A stretch of 39,662 nt of DNA, taken from Dictyoglomus sp. (lineage in GTDB: Bacteria; Dictyoglomota; Dictyoglomia; Dictyoglomales; Dictyoglomaceae). A program made the translations under genes and the position numbers. The stretch is from the NCBI GenBank assembly GCA_025060475.1, contig JANXBZ010000014.1, positions 1-39,662 of the forward strand. Reading direction: 5' to 3'. Each line of letters starts with the position of its first letter. Positions within the stretch are counted from its first letter, which is position 1. Of this stretch, positions 33,300 to 39,662 are shown one piece after another. The notes beneath the pieces are model-generated. The model worked only from the letters and a program-made list of their open reading frames with translations. It did no database searches and was not told the DNA's origin.

Positions 33300-33331
33300 C
33301 TAATTATAATATAATTAGTTCTAATATACAA
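33300..33331 (-). promoter_or_regulatory. MFS gene promoter overlapping a perfect 9-1-9 palindrome
   Basis: On the minus strand TTGTAT (33331-33326), a 17-base spacer and TATAAT (33308-33303) precede the gene start at 33269. The -10 lies inside CTAATTATA-A-TATAATTAG (33300-33318), a perfect inverted repeat with one central base. A regulator bound there would block the promoter. Half-sites CTAA and TTAG occur again on both sides (TTAGCTAT before, TTAGTTCTAA after). Confidence 0.6.
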
Positions 33332-33368
33332 CAAATTATATCCCTATTAATTCAATTTAAATTCAATA

Positions 33369-33374
33369 TATAAT
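33369..33374 (+). promoter_or_regulatory. -10 box giving a probably leaderless GGCT-like mRNA
   Basis: TATAAT ends six bases before the ATG at 33381, and no Shine-Dalgarno sequence is present between. The predicted start of transcription falls on the ATG. No good -35 box is seen. Confidence 0.5.
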
Positions 33375-33380
33375 AAAAAC

Positions 33381-33773
33381 ATGAGCGACTACGATAATAA
33401 AAAAGAAAAATTAAAGCAATATCTTTTTGTTTATGGTTCTCTTCTTTCTCACAATTCTAGGAATTATCTTTTAAAAGATTCTAAATTTATTGGAAAAGCT
33501 ATTCTAGAGAATTATGGTTTATACAAAATCTCTTGGTACCCCGGAATTGTCTCTAAAGAGGGATCAAAAGTAGTAGGAGAAGTATATGAAGTAGATGATG
33601 TTACTCTTGAAAAAATTGATAATTTTGAAGGAGAGGGAGAATTATATAAGAGAGAAAGAGTTATTGTAAATCTTGAAAAAGGGGAAAAAATAGAAGCTTG
33701 GACTTATGTTTACCTAAATGAAGTAAAGGAAGAAAATTTTATACCCTTTGAAAACCAACCCTGGAGAGATTAA
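33381..33773 (+). CDS. Gamma-glutamylcyclotransferase-like (AIG2/GGCT fold) protein
   Basis: A 130-residue protein of the GGCT/AIG2 fold. The substrate loop FVYGSLLSHN (residues 17-25 region) is the family signature. GEVYEVDDVTLEKIDNFEGEGELYKRERV carries the typical VYEV...LD..EG..Y.R pattern, with a Glu in place for general acid/base catalysis. Members act on gamma-glutamyl amines or peptides, releasing 5-oxoproline. The first dozen residues are charged and variable. It stands alone and divergent from the MFS gene, with which it shares a 111-base intergenic region. Substrate unknown. Confidence 0.85.
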   Translation: MSDYDNKKEKLKQYLFVYGSLLSHNSRNYLLKDSKFIGKAILENYGLYKISWYPGIVSKEGSKVVGEVYEVDDVTLEKIDNFEGEGELYKRERVIVNLEKGEKIEAWTYVYLNEVKEENFIPFENQPWRD

Positions 33774-33872
33774 ATTAACAAATCCATCAAATAATAATCC
33801 AAAAGGTCTAATTCTGACCCCTTTAAATTTTAAAATTCTAAAAGAAATGAATAGAAGGGAGGCTGATAATTT

Positions 33873-34139
33873 ATGAAGAAGTATTTTTTAATTGTGATAA
33901 GTATCTTAGTAGTTTTGGTAGCTATTTTAATTTCATTAGGAAGAACTCAAGAGATGCAGAATGTAAAGTGGGAATATAGAGTGGAATATTTTTCTAGGGA
34001 GGATTTTAGTATTTTTATAAAGGCTTTAACAGTTAAGAAGATAAATGATCTTGGGAAAGAAGGCTGGGAATATGCAGGTCCTCTTTGTAATGATGGTATA
34101 AATGCCCAGTTTATATTGTTTAAGAGACCAATTAGGTAA
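33873..34139 (+). CDS. Small exported or membrane-anchored DUF4177-like protein
   Basis: An 88-residue protein. Residues 4-24 form a hydrophobic signal or anchor (FLIVISILVVLVAILISLG). The rest (VKWEYRVEYF, then INDLGKEGWEYAGPLC, then AQFILFKRP) matches the DUF4177 pattern, a short alpha-beta domain of unknown role (KWEY...LN.LG.EGWE). GGGAGG lies about nine bases before the ATG. It is followed after 15 bases by a second exported protein gene. The 99 bases upstream contain a possible hairpin (AAAAGGTC with GACCCCTTT, 33801-33825) that could terminate the preceding gene. Confidence 0.75.
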   Translation: MKKYFLIVISILVVLVAILISLGRTQEMQNVKWEYRVEYFSREDFSIFIKALTVKKINDLGKEGWEYAGPLCNDGINAQFILFKRPIR

Positions 34140-34154
34140 AAGGGGGGTAAAAGA

Positions 34155-34961
34155 ATGAAAAAATTTTTTCTTATATTAACTTTTTCTTTAGTATTTCTCT
34201 CTACTTTTTATTTATCTCATGCTTTAGCATTTAGTTGGTATAGTTTTTGGGCTTGGCTATATCATTGTAATCTTACTTTTGTTAGACCAATATATGGTGA
34301 TACTTATATTTACAACGAATCTTTAAGCACTTCTTTTACTGTATATGATGCCTTTGGAGATGATTACACTTTTTATATTAACCAAAACCCTACTGCTTCT
34401 AAAATTTCTTATTATTCTTTGAACATAAGACTCCCACTGTATTATAGTAATTATCTATCAATAGGAATTAGCAATATACAAAGATATTTTAATACAAATA
34501 TTTTTAGTGAAACAGGAATTACTCAAAGTAGTATTTTTATTGCAAATGGAGGAGGACTTTATGTAAATCTGAGAACCTACGATAGATTTTGGATAAATAT
34601 AGTACTAGGTATAGTTTATTATGAAATTGATGCCATTGCGGATGTGGTTAAACCATCATGGTATGGAGATCCTGGTCTATATTGGGGTGGGACATTTTAT
34701 GAGCCCGGAACTCCCTTAAGAGTGAAGGGAAAGAGTAATGATTTTTTCTCGTATTCTTTAGGTTTTAAATATCATCTAACTCCTGCTATATACCTTGAAT
34801 TTACTTATTATTATTTTCCCGGAGGTACGATAGAAAAAATGGACTATATTATTGAAGGTCCGCCTGATCTCAAGATTAATGTTTCCTCTTATAAATTACC
34901 AAAGCCAATTACTATAAAGGAATCTTCAATATTTACTTTTGGATTAGGATTTGGACTTTAA
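34155..34961 (+). CDS. Exported protein, probable outer-membrane beta-barrel
   Basis: A 268-residue protein with a signal peptide (1-24, ending SHALA). The mature part is rich in Tyr, Phe, Ser and Gly, with alternating hydrophobic strands such as SYYSLNIRLPLYYSNYLSIGIS, YVNLRTYDRFWINIVLGIVYY split by a loop, YSLGFKYHL, and a closing strand SIFTFGLGFGL. This is the pattern of small outer-membrane barrels of 8-10 strands, although the last residue is Leu rather than Phe. No family is recognised. AGGGGGG precedes the ATG by about eight bases. It is probably cotranscribed with the DUF4177-like gene. Confidence 0.7.
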   Translation: MKKFFLILTFSLVFLSTFYLSHALAFSWYSFWAWLYHCNLTFVRPIYGDTYIYNESLSTSFTVYDAFGDDYTFYINQNPTASKISYYSLNIRLPLYYSNYLSIGISNIQRYFNTNIFSETGITQSSIFIANGGGLYVNLRTYDRFWINIVLGIVYYEIDAIADVVKPSWYGDPGLYWGGTFYEPGTPLRVKGKSNDFFSYSLGFKYHLTPAIYLEFTYYYFPGGTIEKMDYIIEGPPDLKINVSSYKLPKPITIKESSIFTFGLGFGL

Positions 34962-35068
34962 TTTTAAGTTTATTATATTGGAGGTAGAGAAATATTTAAA
35001 CGGAGAAATCGTATTTTAAACGTAGTGTGGTTCTAAAGGTATAGTTCCTATAATTTATGGTTATCCCT

Positions 35069-37636
35069 TTAATCTTCCTCTACATCAATTTCAAGTTGGG
35101 AAAAAGCTTCCTTTATATTTTTTTCATACTCATTTTGAGTTATTTTCCCTTGGGTTGCTTTTATTTCAATTTCTACCTTATTAAATTTTTCTCTTAAGAA
35201 TCTTATAACACCTATTATTCCTGATGTTTTTCCTTCGGGAATCTCAAACTTTAATTTTACACTTTCTCTATAATTTTGTTGATGTGAATTTGGTAACTTT
35301 TCAGCCTCTTCTGTTATTATTCTAGTTTCTTGAGACATTTTGATATCCTCTTTTTTTATTTCCAAAAATGTTTCTGATCTACCCTCAAGCTTAGTTTCTT
35401 TTATTAATTTTTCACAGATTTCTTTATTTATTAAAATCTCTTCTTCTTCAAAAGAAACTTCTGGAGTTTTTTCTTTTCCATAGTAACTTAGAATAATTTT
35501 ACCTTCGCGAAGTTCTCCAATTCCTAAAATTTCATTTTTAACTGCTTTTTTTATCCCGTCAATCAAGACTTCTTTACTAGCAAACCTTAATGCTCCTGGT
35601 GTTCTATAACTCGAATTTATTATCTGTTTAGTGAATACATAGTCATTATTACCTAAAAACTTTTCTTTTATGACCTTTGGGTCAATAGTTTCTAATATGT
35701 AACCATTACTTTTTAAAGTTTCGTATACCAGTATATCTAGTGTTCTTTTTTCTCCTACTGTGGGTATTCCTAAATCTTCTTTTTCATTCTTTCCAGGTAT
35801 CACTATATTTCTATAAGCTCTTCTAAGTTGATCCTCTAAGGATTCTTTCAAATTTCTTAAATTAATTTCTATCTCTCTTTTTTGCTCATTAGAAAGATTT
35901 AAGTTTTTATCATTTTTTATATACTCATAGGCTAAATAGTTTCTTATTGTATTTTTTAAAGCTAAACGTTCACTTTCAATGGGAATTAGTAAAAATAATG
36001 AGTTTACATTTACTCTTGGAATTTCACCTTTAAATTTAATTATTTTATTAATCAATTCTTCTTTTTCTTCCTTTAAGATTATGAGTTTAAACTCTTCGTT
36101 ATCAGGAATATTTTCAGATTTTTCTTCCCATACATATACTTTTAATTTTTCTGAACGAACATTCTTTTTTATTAATTCTTTTTCATATTCTTCTATCTCT
36201 TCCTCTCTTATATTCTCTGCTTTTAGAACTAAAATTCTATTTAGATTGGGTTGATTTGAAAAGAAATATTTGTCGTTTTGATACTGTAGATAAAATAATC
36301 TATTTTTGAGAAGATCTAAGGCTTCGTTTATTACACTTGAGGGATTATTCAAAGTAGTAGCGGAGCGTTTTATTTCTAATATCGTTGCTCCTTTTTCTCG
36401 ACCTCCTGAAAAGGAATACATAAATATAGAAGTTGCACTACGAGTACCTAATTTTAAACCTCTATAGGAGATACCTAGATCATCATCTACCCTTCTACTT
36501 CCTGAATCCTTTCTTGTTATATCTTGAGCTATTACGCTATTATACTCTTCTCCTATATATTTTACGAGTTCAAATCTAATATCTTCATTGGAAAGGTCAA
36601 AATCCGAAAGAGTAATATAAGGAATATTACTGTATTTGAGAGAAGACACAACCAAAGAAAGTAATCTTAAAACTCCTCTTGTTCGTTGGAAATTTGGAAA
36701 ACTTCCCCAACGATGATAAAGTACATCTATCACGTCGGGCATAAAAGGATAAGAATCTATAAATCTATCTCTATACTCTGTGGGTTCTAAACCTATAGGT
36801 AATATTTTTTCTTTTTCAGCATAATTTATAAACTTATCAACTATGTTTTTAACTTCTTCTTCATCTATGTCAATAAAAAGTCTTTTTCTTATAATCTTTG
36901 CTATTTCATGGTCTTGTACTGGAGTATATATTCTCTCTACTCTTCCTACTACTTTTTGAAGTTGAGAAAATAATCTTTCCGCTTCAGTATCATAGTGCTC
37001 TATAGTACTTGATGGTAAAGTCACCACAAGACACGCTTTTTCTAAGGTAGCTACAACTTCTGTAAGTTCTTGCATGAAAGCTATGGTTTGAGCAGATAAT
37101 GTGCTGTTTCCCACTTTTACTCCAGCGGATTTTGTAACATATTCCAAAACTTCATCCATAAGAATCAATAAAGGTTGATTTTTTTCCAGAATACTTCTTA
37201 TTTTTTCTTTTCCTGGGGAGATTTGTCCTGTCATTATCTCATTTCTCCCTGTAAGTTCTTTCTCCAAAAGTCCCCAAAGAGTTTCTTCTTTTGCATCTAA
37301 ATTAGTCCCTACTATTACTGCTAAATTTATCTTCCAATCTACCTTTGCTTTATGCATTAAGGCAATTAAAGAATGGGTTTTACCACCTCCAAAGGGAGTT
37401 TGGAGCTGAATAATAGAATCTCCTAATCTTCCTTCTATTCTTTTTTTGACAATATCTAATAAGTTTTTTAATCCTTCAGTAATATATGTCTTCCGAAAGA
37501 AAAGATCATAATTCTTGTATTCATCGATTCCCTCTCCTTTATAAGCATTCCAAAGATCTGCTGCGAAGACATCCATGGCAGATCTTCCCTCTAGGATGTC
37601 TCTATGAGGAATAGCTACTGTGTGAAAGGGTTTCAT
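35069..37636 (-). CDS. DUF499 family AAA+ ATPase (defence-associated)
   Basis: An 855-residue predicted ATPase of the DUF499 family. Walker A is TPFGGGKTH (80-88), Walker B is LLILMDE (Asp161/Glu162), and VVTLPSS at about 205 is a sensor-1-like strand. The following 600 residues are largely helical and charged, with a stretch of about 550-620 (LSNEQKREIEINLRNLKESLE) likely to form a coiled coil. The C-terminus carries a small alpha-beta domain (KLKFEIPEGKTSGIIGVIRFL). It lies 22 bases downstream of a DUF1156 DNA methyltransferase gene, in the same direction, with GGGGG as ribosome binding site. Such ATPase/methylase pairs occur in phage-defence islands. It probably acts with the methylase in self/non-self recognition; the mechanism is unknown. 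Confidence 0.88.
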   Translation of the reverse strand: MKPFHTVAIPHRDILEGRSAMDVFAADLWNAYKGEGIDEYKNYDLFFRKTYITEGLKNLLDIVKKRIEGRLGDSIIQLQTPFGGGKTHSLIALMHKAKVDWKINLAVIVGTNLDAKEETLWGLLEKELTGRNEIMTGQISPGKEKIRSILEKNQPLLILMDEVLEYVTKSAGVKVGNSTLSAQTIAFMQELTEVVATLEKACLVVTLPSSTIEHYDTEAERLFSQLQKVVGRVERIYTPVQDHEIAKIIRKRLFIDIDEEEVKNIVDKFINYAEKEKILPIGLEPTEYRDRFIDSYPFMPDVIDVLYHRWGSFPNFQRTRGVLRLLSLVVSSLKYSNIPYITLSDFDLSNEDIRFELVKYIGEEYNSVIAQDITRKDSGSRRVDDDLGISYRGLKLGTRSATSIFMYSFSGGREKGATILEIKRSATTLNNPSSVINEALDLLKNRLFYLQYQNDKYFFSNQPNLNRILVLKAENIREEEIEEYEKELIKKNVRSEKLKVYVWEEKSENIPDNEEFKLIILKEEKEELINKIIKFKGEIPRVNVNSLFLLIPIESERLALKNTIRNYLAYEYIKNDKNLNLSNEQKREIEINLRNLKESLEDQLRRAYRNIVIPGKNEKEDLGIPTVGEKRTLDILVYETLKSNGYILETIDPKVIKEKFLGNNDYVFTKQIINSSYRTPGALRFASKEVLIDGIKKAVKNEILGIGELREGKIILSYYGKEKTPEVSFEEEEILINKEICEKLIKETKLEGRSETFLEIKKEDIKMSQETRIITEEAEKLPNSHQQNYRESVKLKFEIPEGKTSGIIGVIRFLREKFNKVEIEIKATQGKITQNEYEKNIKEAFSQLEIDVEED

Positions 37637-37658
37637 CCTTAAATTCCCCCTTTAATAA

Positions 37659-39662
37659 TCATAGATTCATATCAATTTGTCTTATTTCTCCCATCAATTT
37701 ACTTCTTCCCACCAAGAATCCCTCAAGAAGTTTTTTCTCTTTACTCTCATTGGGAAGAGTCTCGGAAATTGCCTGTGCTACTCTATAAAAAATTTCGCTT
37801 TTATGATAACCCCTTGTTTTTAATCTGTCTATCATATCTTCCCTTCTTCCAAGCTCCCAAAGGCAAAGCACATGGTGTAGCACATCTATAAGCTCAAAGG
37901 ATTCTTCTAAATCTTCAATCTTTCTCTCATGAGGTCCAAGAACTCTTATAAATTCTTTTTCTTTTTTGATAAATCCTTTTTTATTGCTCCATTCTTTCTC
38001 AAGATCAACACCACAACTTACAGCAAGCTTTCTTGCCTCATCGAATTCTACTTTTGCCTCTCCATACTCCCAACGATATAGTATATAAAATCTTGTAAGG
38101 TCAGAAATTTCTGCAGAAAACCCATTATGTAAAATTCTTTTTATGGCATATTCTGTTACTATTTTTCTTATATCTTCTAAAAGTCTGTCCGCTCTTATTA
38201 TATTTCCACTATAGTCCATGACTTTTTCATACCTACCGAAAATTTCAATAGCAGATCCTATAGCGGATATGAAAAAGTCAGCACCAGATATTCCTTCCTC
38301 CCAAAGTCTATCAAGTTTATCATTAAGATATTTTTTCATCTCCTCTTTTACTTCATTATAAAAACCTGTTTCTTTTTTCTCTCTTTTTCTTGCAACTATA
38401 TAAATAGAGGATGCTAAAGCTGCAGATTCTCTTGCTCTTAATCTTTCTTTCATCTCTGTATTTATGGGCCAAGAAGCGGTAATTATAAGTCCAGAATCAA
38501 GGAGAGAGTTTATCAAAGTCTCCCATCCTGAGGTAGACTTATGAGCATATACAATTACTGCAATACCCTCTGGTTTTAATACCCTATGGATCTCTTGAAA
38601 AGCTTTTTTTAAATTTTCTTCAAAAAATTTCTTACCTGCTTCAAATCCTCCTTCGTTGTGAGAATATGCAACTATTTCTTGACTTTTGGGAGTAAGTGGA
38701 GTAGAAAATAATTCAGGATATAAATCTCCAATACTTCTTTTTAGCCATACATAGAAAAAGTCAGAAAGATAAGAGTAGGGAACATTGTCATAATATGGAG
38801 GATCAGTAAATACAGCATCAAAGAAATTATCGGGATAGGGAAGGGAAGTGGCGGAGAAGTGGGAAATATTTTCATAGTTATCTGATAATTCGTGTCTATT
38901 AAAACTTAAAGTATCTAATACTTTCAAAACACTATCGTTAATAGTTTTCCAATTATATCCCTTTTCTCCCAAAATATTTGTCTCTATATAGTCCCAATTC
39001 ATAGGTAATGCTTGTCTAGAAAATGTTGTGGAAACTTTCTCCCAAGAACCATCCCAGTGACATAAGGTAGAATTAGTATCAGGTATTCTACTTATTATAA
39101 ACCCCAAATAACTCACCACTGCCTTTGCATATTCTTTATCGTATCCTTTTTTTATCATCTCCTCATATGCTTTTCTTACTTTTTCTGTAAAGGTTATAAG
39201 AGCAAGCTTTTGCCTTGAGTTGAAAAGATCTCCCCATTTAAGCATTCCATATCTTTGGACCCTAAATCCAAGAGTTTCTTTAGGAGGTAATGGCTCATCT
39301 GGCACAGGATCCATGCCCCATTCTTCCATTAGTTTTTCTCTCTTTATTTTTAAGTATTCTTCTGCCTCTTTATAGGCTTTTAGATCTTCTTCTTTGGAGA
39401 TTCTATAATATTTTCCTTCTTTTTCAGGATAATGTAGAACTACTGCTACCATTCTTTGTCCTGATTTTCCCTGCTGGAATAATCTTCTTGTGGTATCATC
39501 ATCTATGGTGCTCCCACATGCAGGACATCTTACCACTGCCCTCGATACAGTACCTTCCTCGGGATTAAAATTTTGTGGCATTTTTTCATAACCAGTGCCC
39601 ACAATTTTAAACTTTATCTCCTTTCCATCTACATATGGATATAGAGAAATTTTCTTCTTATC
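37659..39662 (-). CDS. DUF1156-type adenine-specific DNA methyltransferase (5' end outside window)
   Basis: The frame is open to the right edge, giving the last 667 residues or so of the protein; the apparent GTG start near 39602 is internal. Visible parts: a zinc-ribbon half CPACGSTI, then LKWGDLFNSRQKLALITF, typical of DUF1156 proteins, and the catalytic motif TDPPYYDNVPYSYLSDFFYVWLKR (near 38800), the DPPY motif of N6-adenine methyltransferases, followed by HRVLKPEGIAVIVYAHKSTSGWE. The C-terminal 250 residues are helical and of unknown role. The N-terminal DUF1156 segment and probably the rest of the zinc ribbon lie beyond the window. It is upstream of, and cotranscribed with, the DUF499 ATPase gene. 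Confidence 0.88.
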   Translation of the reverse strand, partial: DKKKISLYPYVDGKEIKFKIVGTGYEKMPQNFNPEEGTVSRAVVRCPACGSTIDDDTTRRLFQQGKSGQRMVAVVLHYPEKEGKYYRISKEEDLKAYKEAEEYLKIKREKLMEEWGMDPVPDEPLPPKETLGFRVQRYGMLKWGDLFNSRQKLALITFTEKVRKAYEEMIKKGYDKEYAKAVVSYLGFIISRIPDTNSTLCHWDGSWEKVSTTFSRQALPMNWDYIETNILGEKGYNWKTINDSVLKVLDTLSFNRHELSDNYENISHFSATSLPYPDNFFDAVFTDPPYYDNVPYSYLSDFFYVWLKRSIGDLYPELFSTPLTPKSQEIVAYSHNEGGFEAGKKFFEENLKKAFQEIHRVLKPEGIAVIVYAHKSTSGWETLINSLLDSGLIITASWPINTEMKERLRARESAALASSIYIVARKREKKETGFYNEVKEEMKKYLNDKLDRLWEEGISGADFFISAIGSAIEIFGRYEKVMDYSGNIIRADRLLEDIRKIVTEYAIKRILHNGFSAEISDLTRFYILYRWEYGEAKVEFDEARKLAVSCGVDLEKEWSNKKGFIKKEKEFIRVLGPHERKIEDLEESFELIDVLHHVLCLWELGRREDMIDRLKTRGYHKSEIFYRVAQAISETLPNESKEKKLLEGFLVGRSKLMGEIRQIDMNL

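Overview
The window is AT-rich bacterial DNA, tightly packed, with many genes overlapping or nearly touching. The proteins look thermophilic (many Lys, Glu, Ile) and mix bacterial genes with archaeal-type versions of MetK, lysyl-tRNA synthetase (class I), HypA and a MinD-like HypB. Together with an intracellular GH42 beta-galactosidase and a cytosolic-type [NiFe] hydrogenase, this best fits Dictyoglomus or a close relative. I infer that from protein character only, with moderate confidence.

Layout. 1-771: the tail of a PLP sugar aminotransferase, then nikR. 807-4072 (minus): a two-gene operon of a DegT-family aminotransferase and GH42 beta-galactosidase. 4170-4650: the wreck of an MNT/HEPN toxin-antitoxin pair. 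4752-5747: a radical SAM/SPASM protein with its own promoter. 5862-8917: a dense run of ECF sigma factor, zinc anti-sigma factor, NAD synthetase, SfsA and Ogg2 glycosylase. 9021-11800: archaeal-type metK overlapping class I lysS. 11956-15463: a two-subunit ABC exporter. 15472-17133: pyrE and an AmrS-like radical SAM gene, divergent, with 36 bases between their starts. 17151-20150: a cyclase-family hydrolase, a GT4 glycosyltransferase, a DUF4388 protein and an exported zinc phospholipase C-like protein. 20150-24563: methylthioadenosine salvage genes followed by asnS. 24635-32137: a hydrogenase operon (hypA, ATPase-type hypB, hoxU/nuoG-like, hoxY, hoxH, protease, hypF). 32142-34961: an MFS transporter, a GGCT-like protein and two exported proteins. 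35069-39662 (minus): a DUF499 ATPase and a DUF1156-type DNA methyltransferase that runs off the window.

Genes that work together. MetK makes S-adenosylmethionine; the salvage genes appear to return its by-product methylthioadenosine by deamination, phosphorolysis and isomerisation. The phosphorylase has Asn where adenine-specific enzymes have Asp, which fits a methylthioinosine route. The hydrogenase operon carries both structural subunits, an iron-sulfur electron-transfer subunit, nickel insertion proteins, the C-terminal protease and HypF. It lacks hypCDE and any flavin/NAD subunit, so those must lie elsewhere or be replaced. NikR at the left end is a plausible nickel sensor for this demand. 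The DUF499/DUF1156 pair is a family combination found in phage-defence islands.

Two structural features stand out. Several genes have a TATAAT-like box ending 5-7 bases before the ATG and no ribosome binding site, which suggests leaderless mRNAs. The hydrogenase protease gene contains a perfect 16-bp inverted repeat inside its coding sequence. I found no tRNA, rRNA, CRISPR array or insertion sequence.
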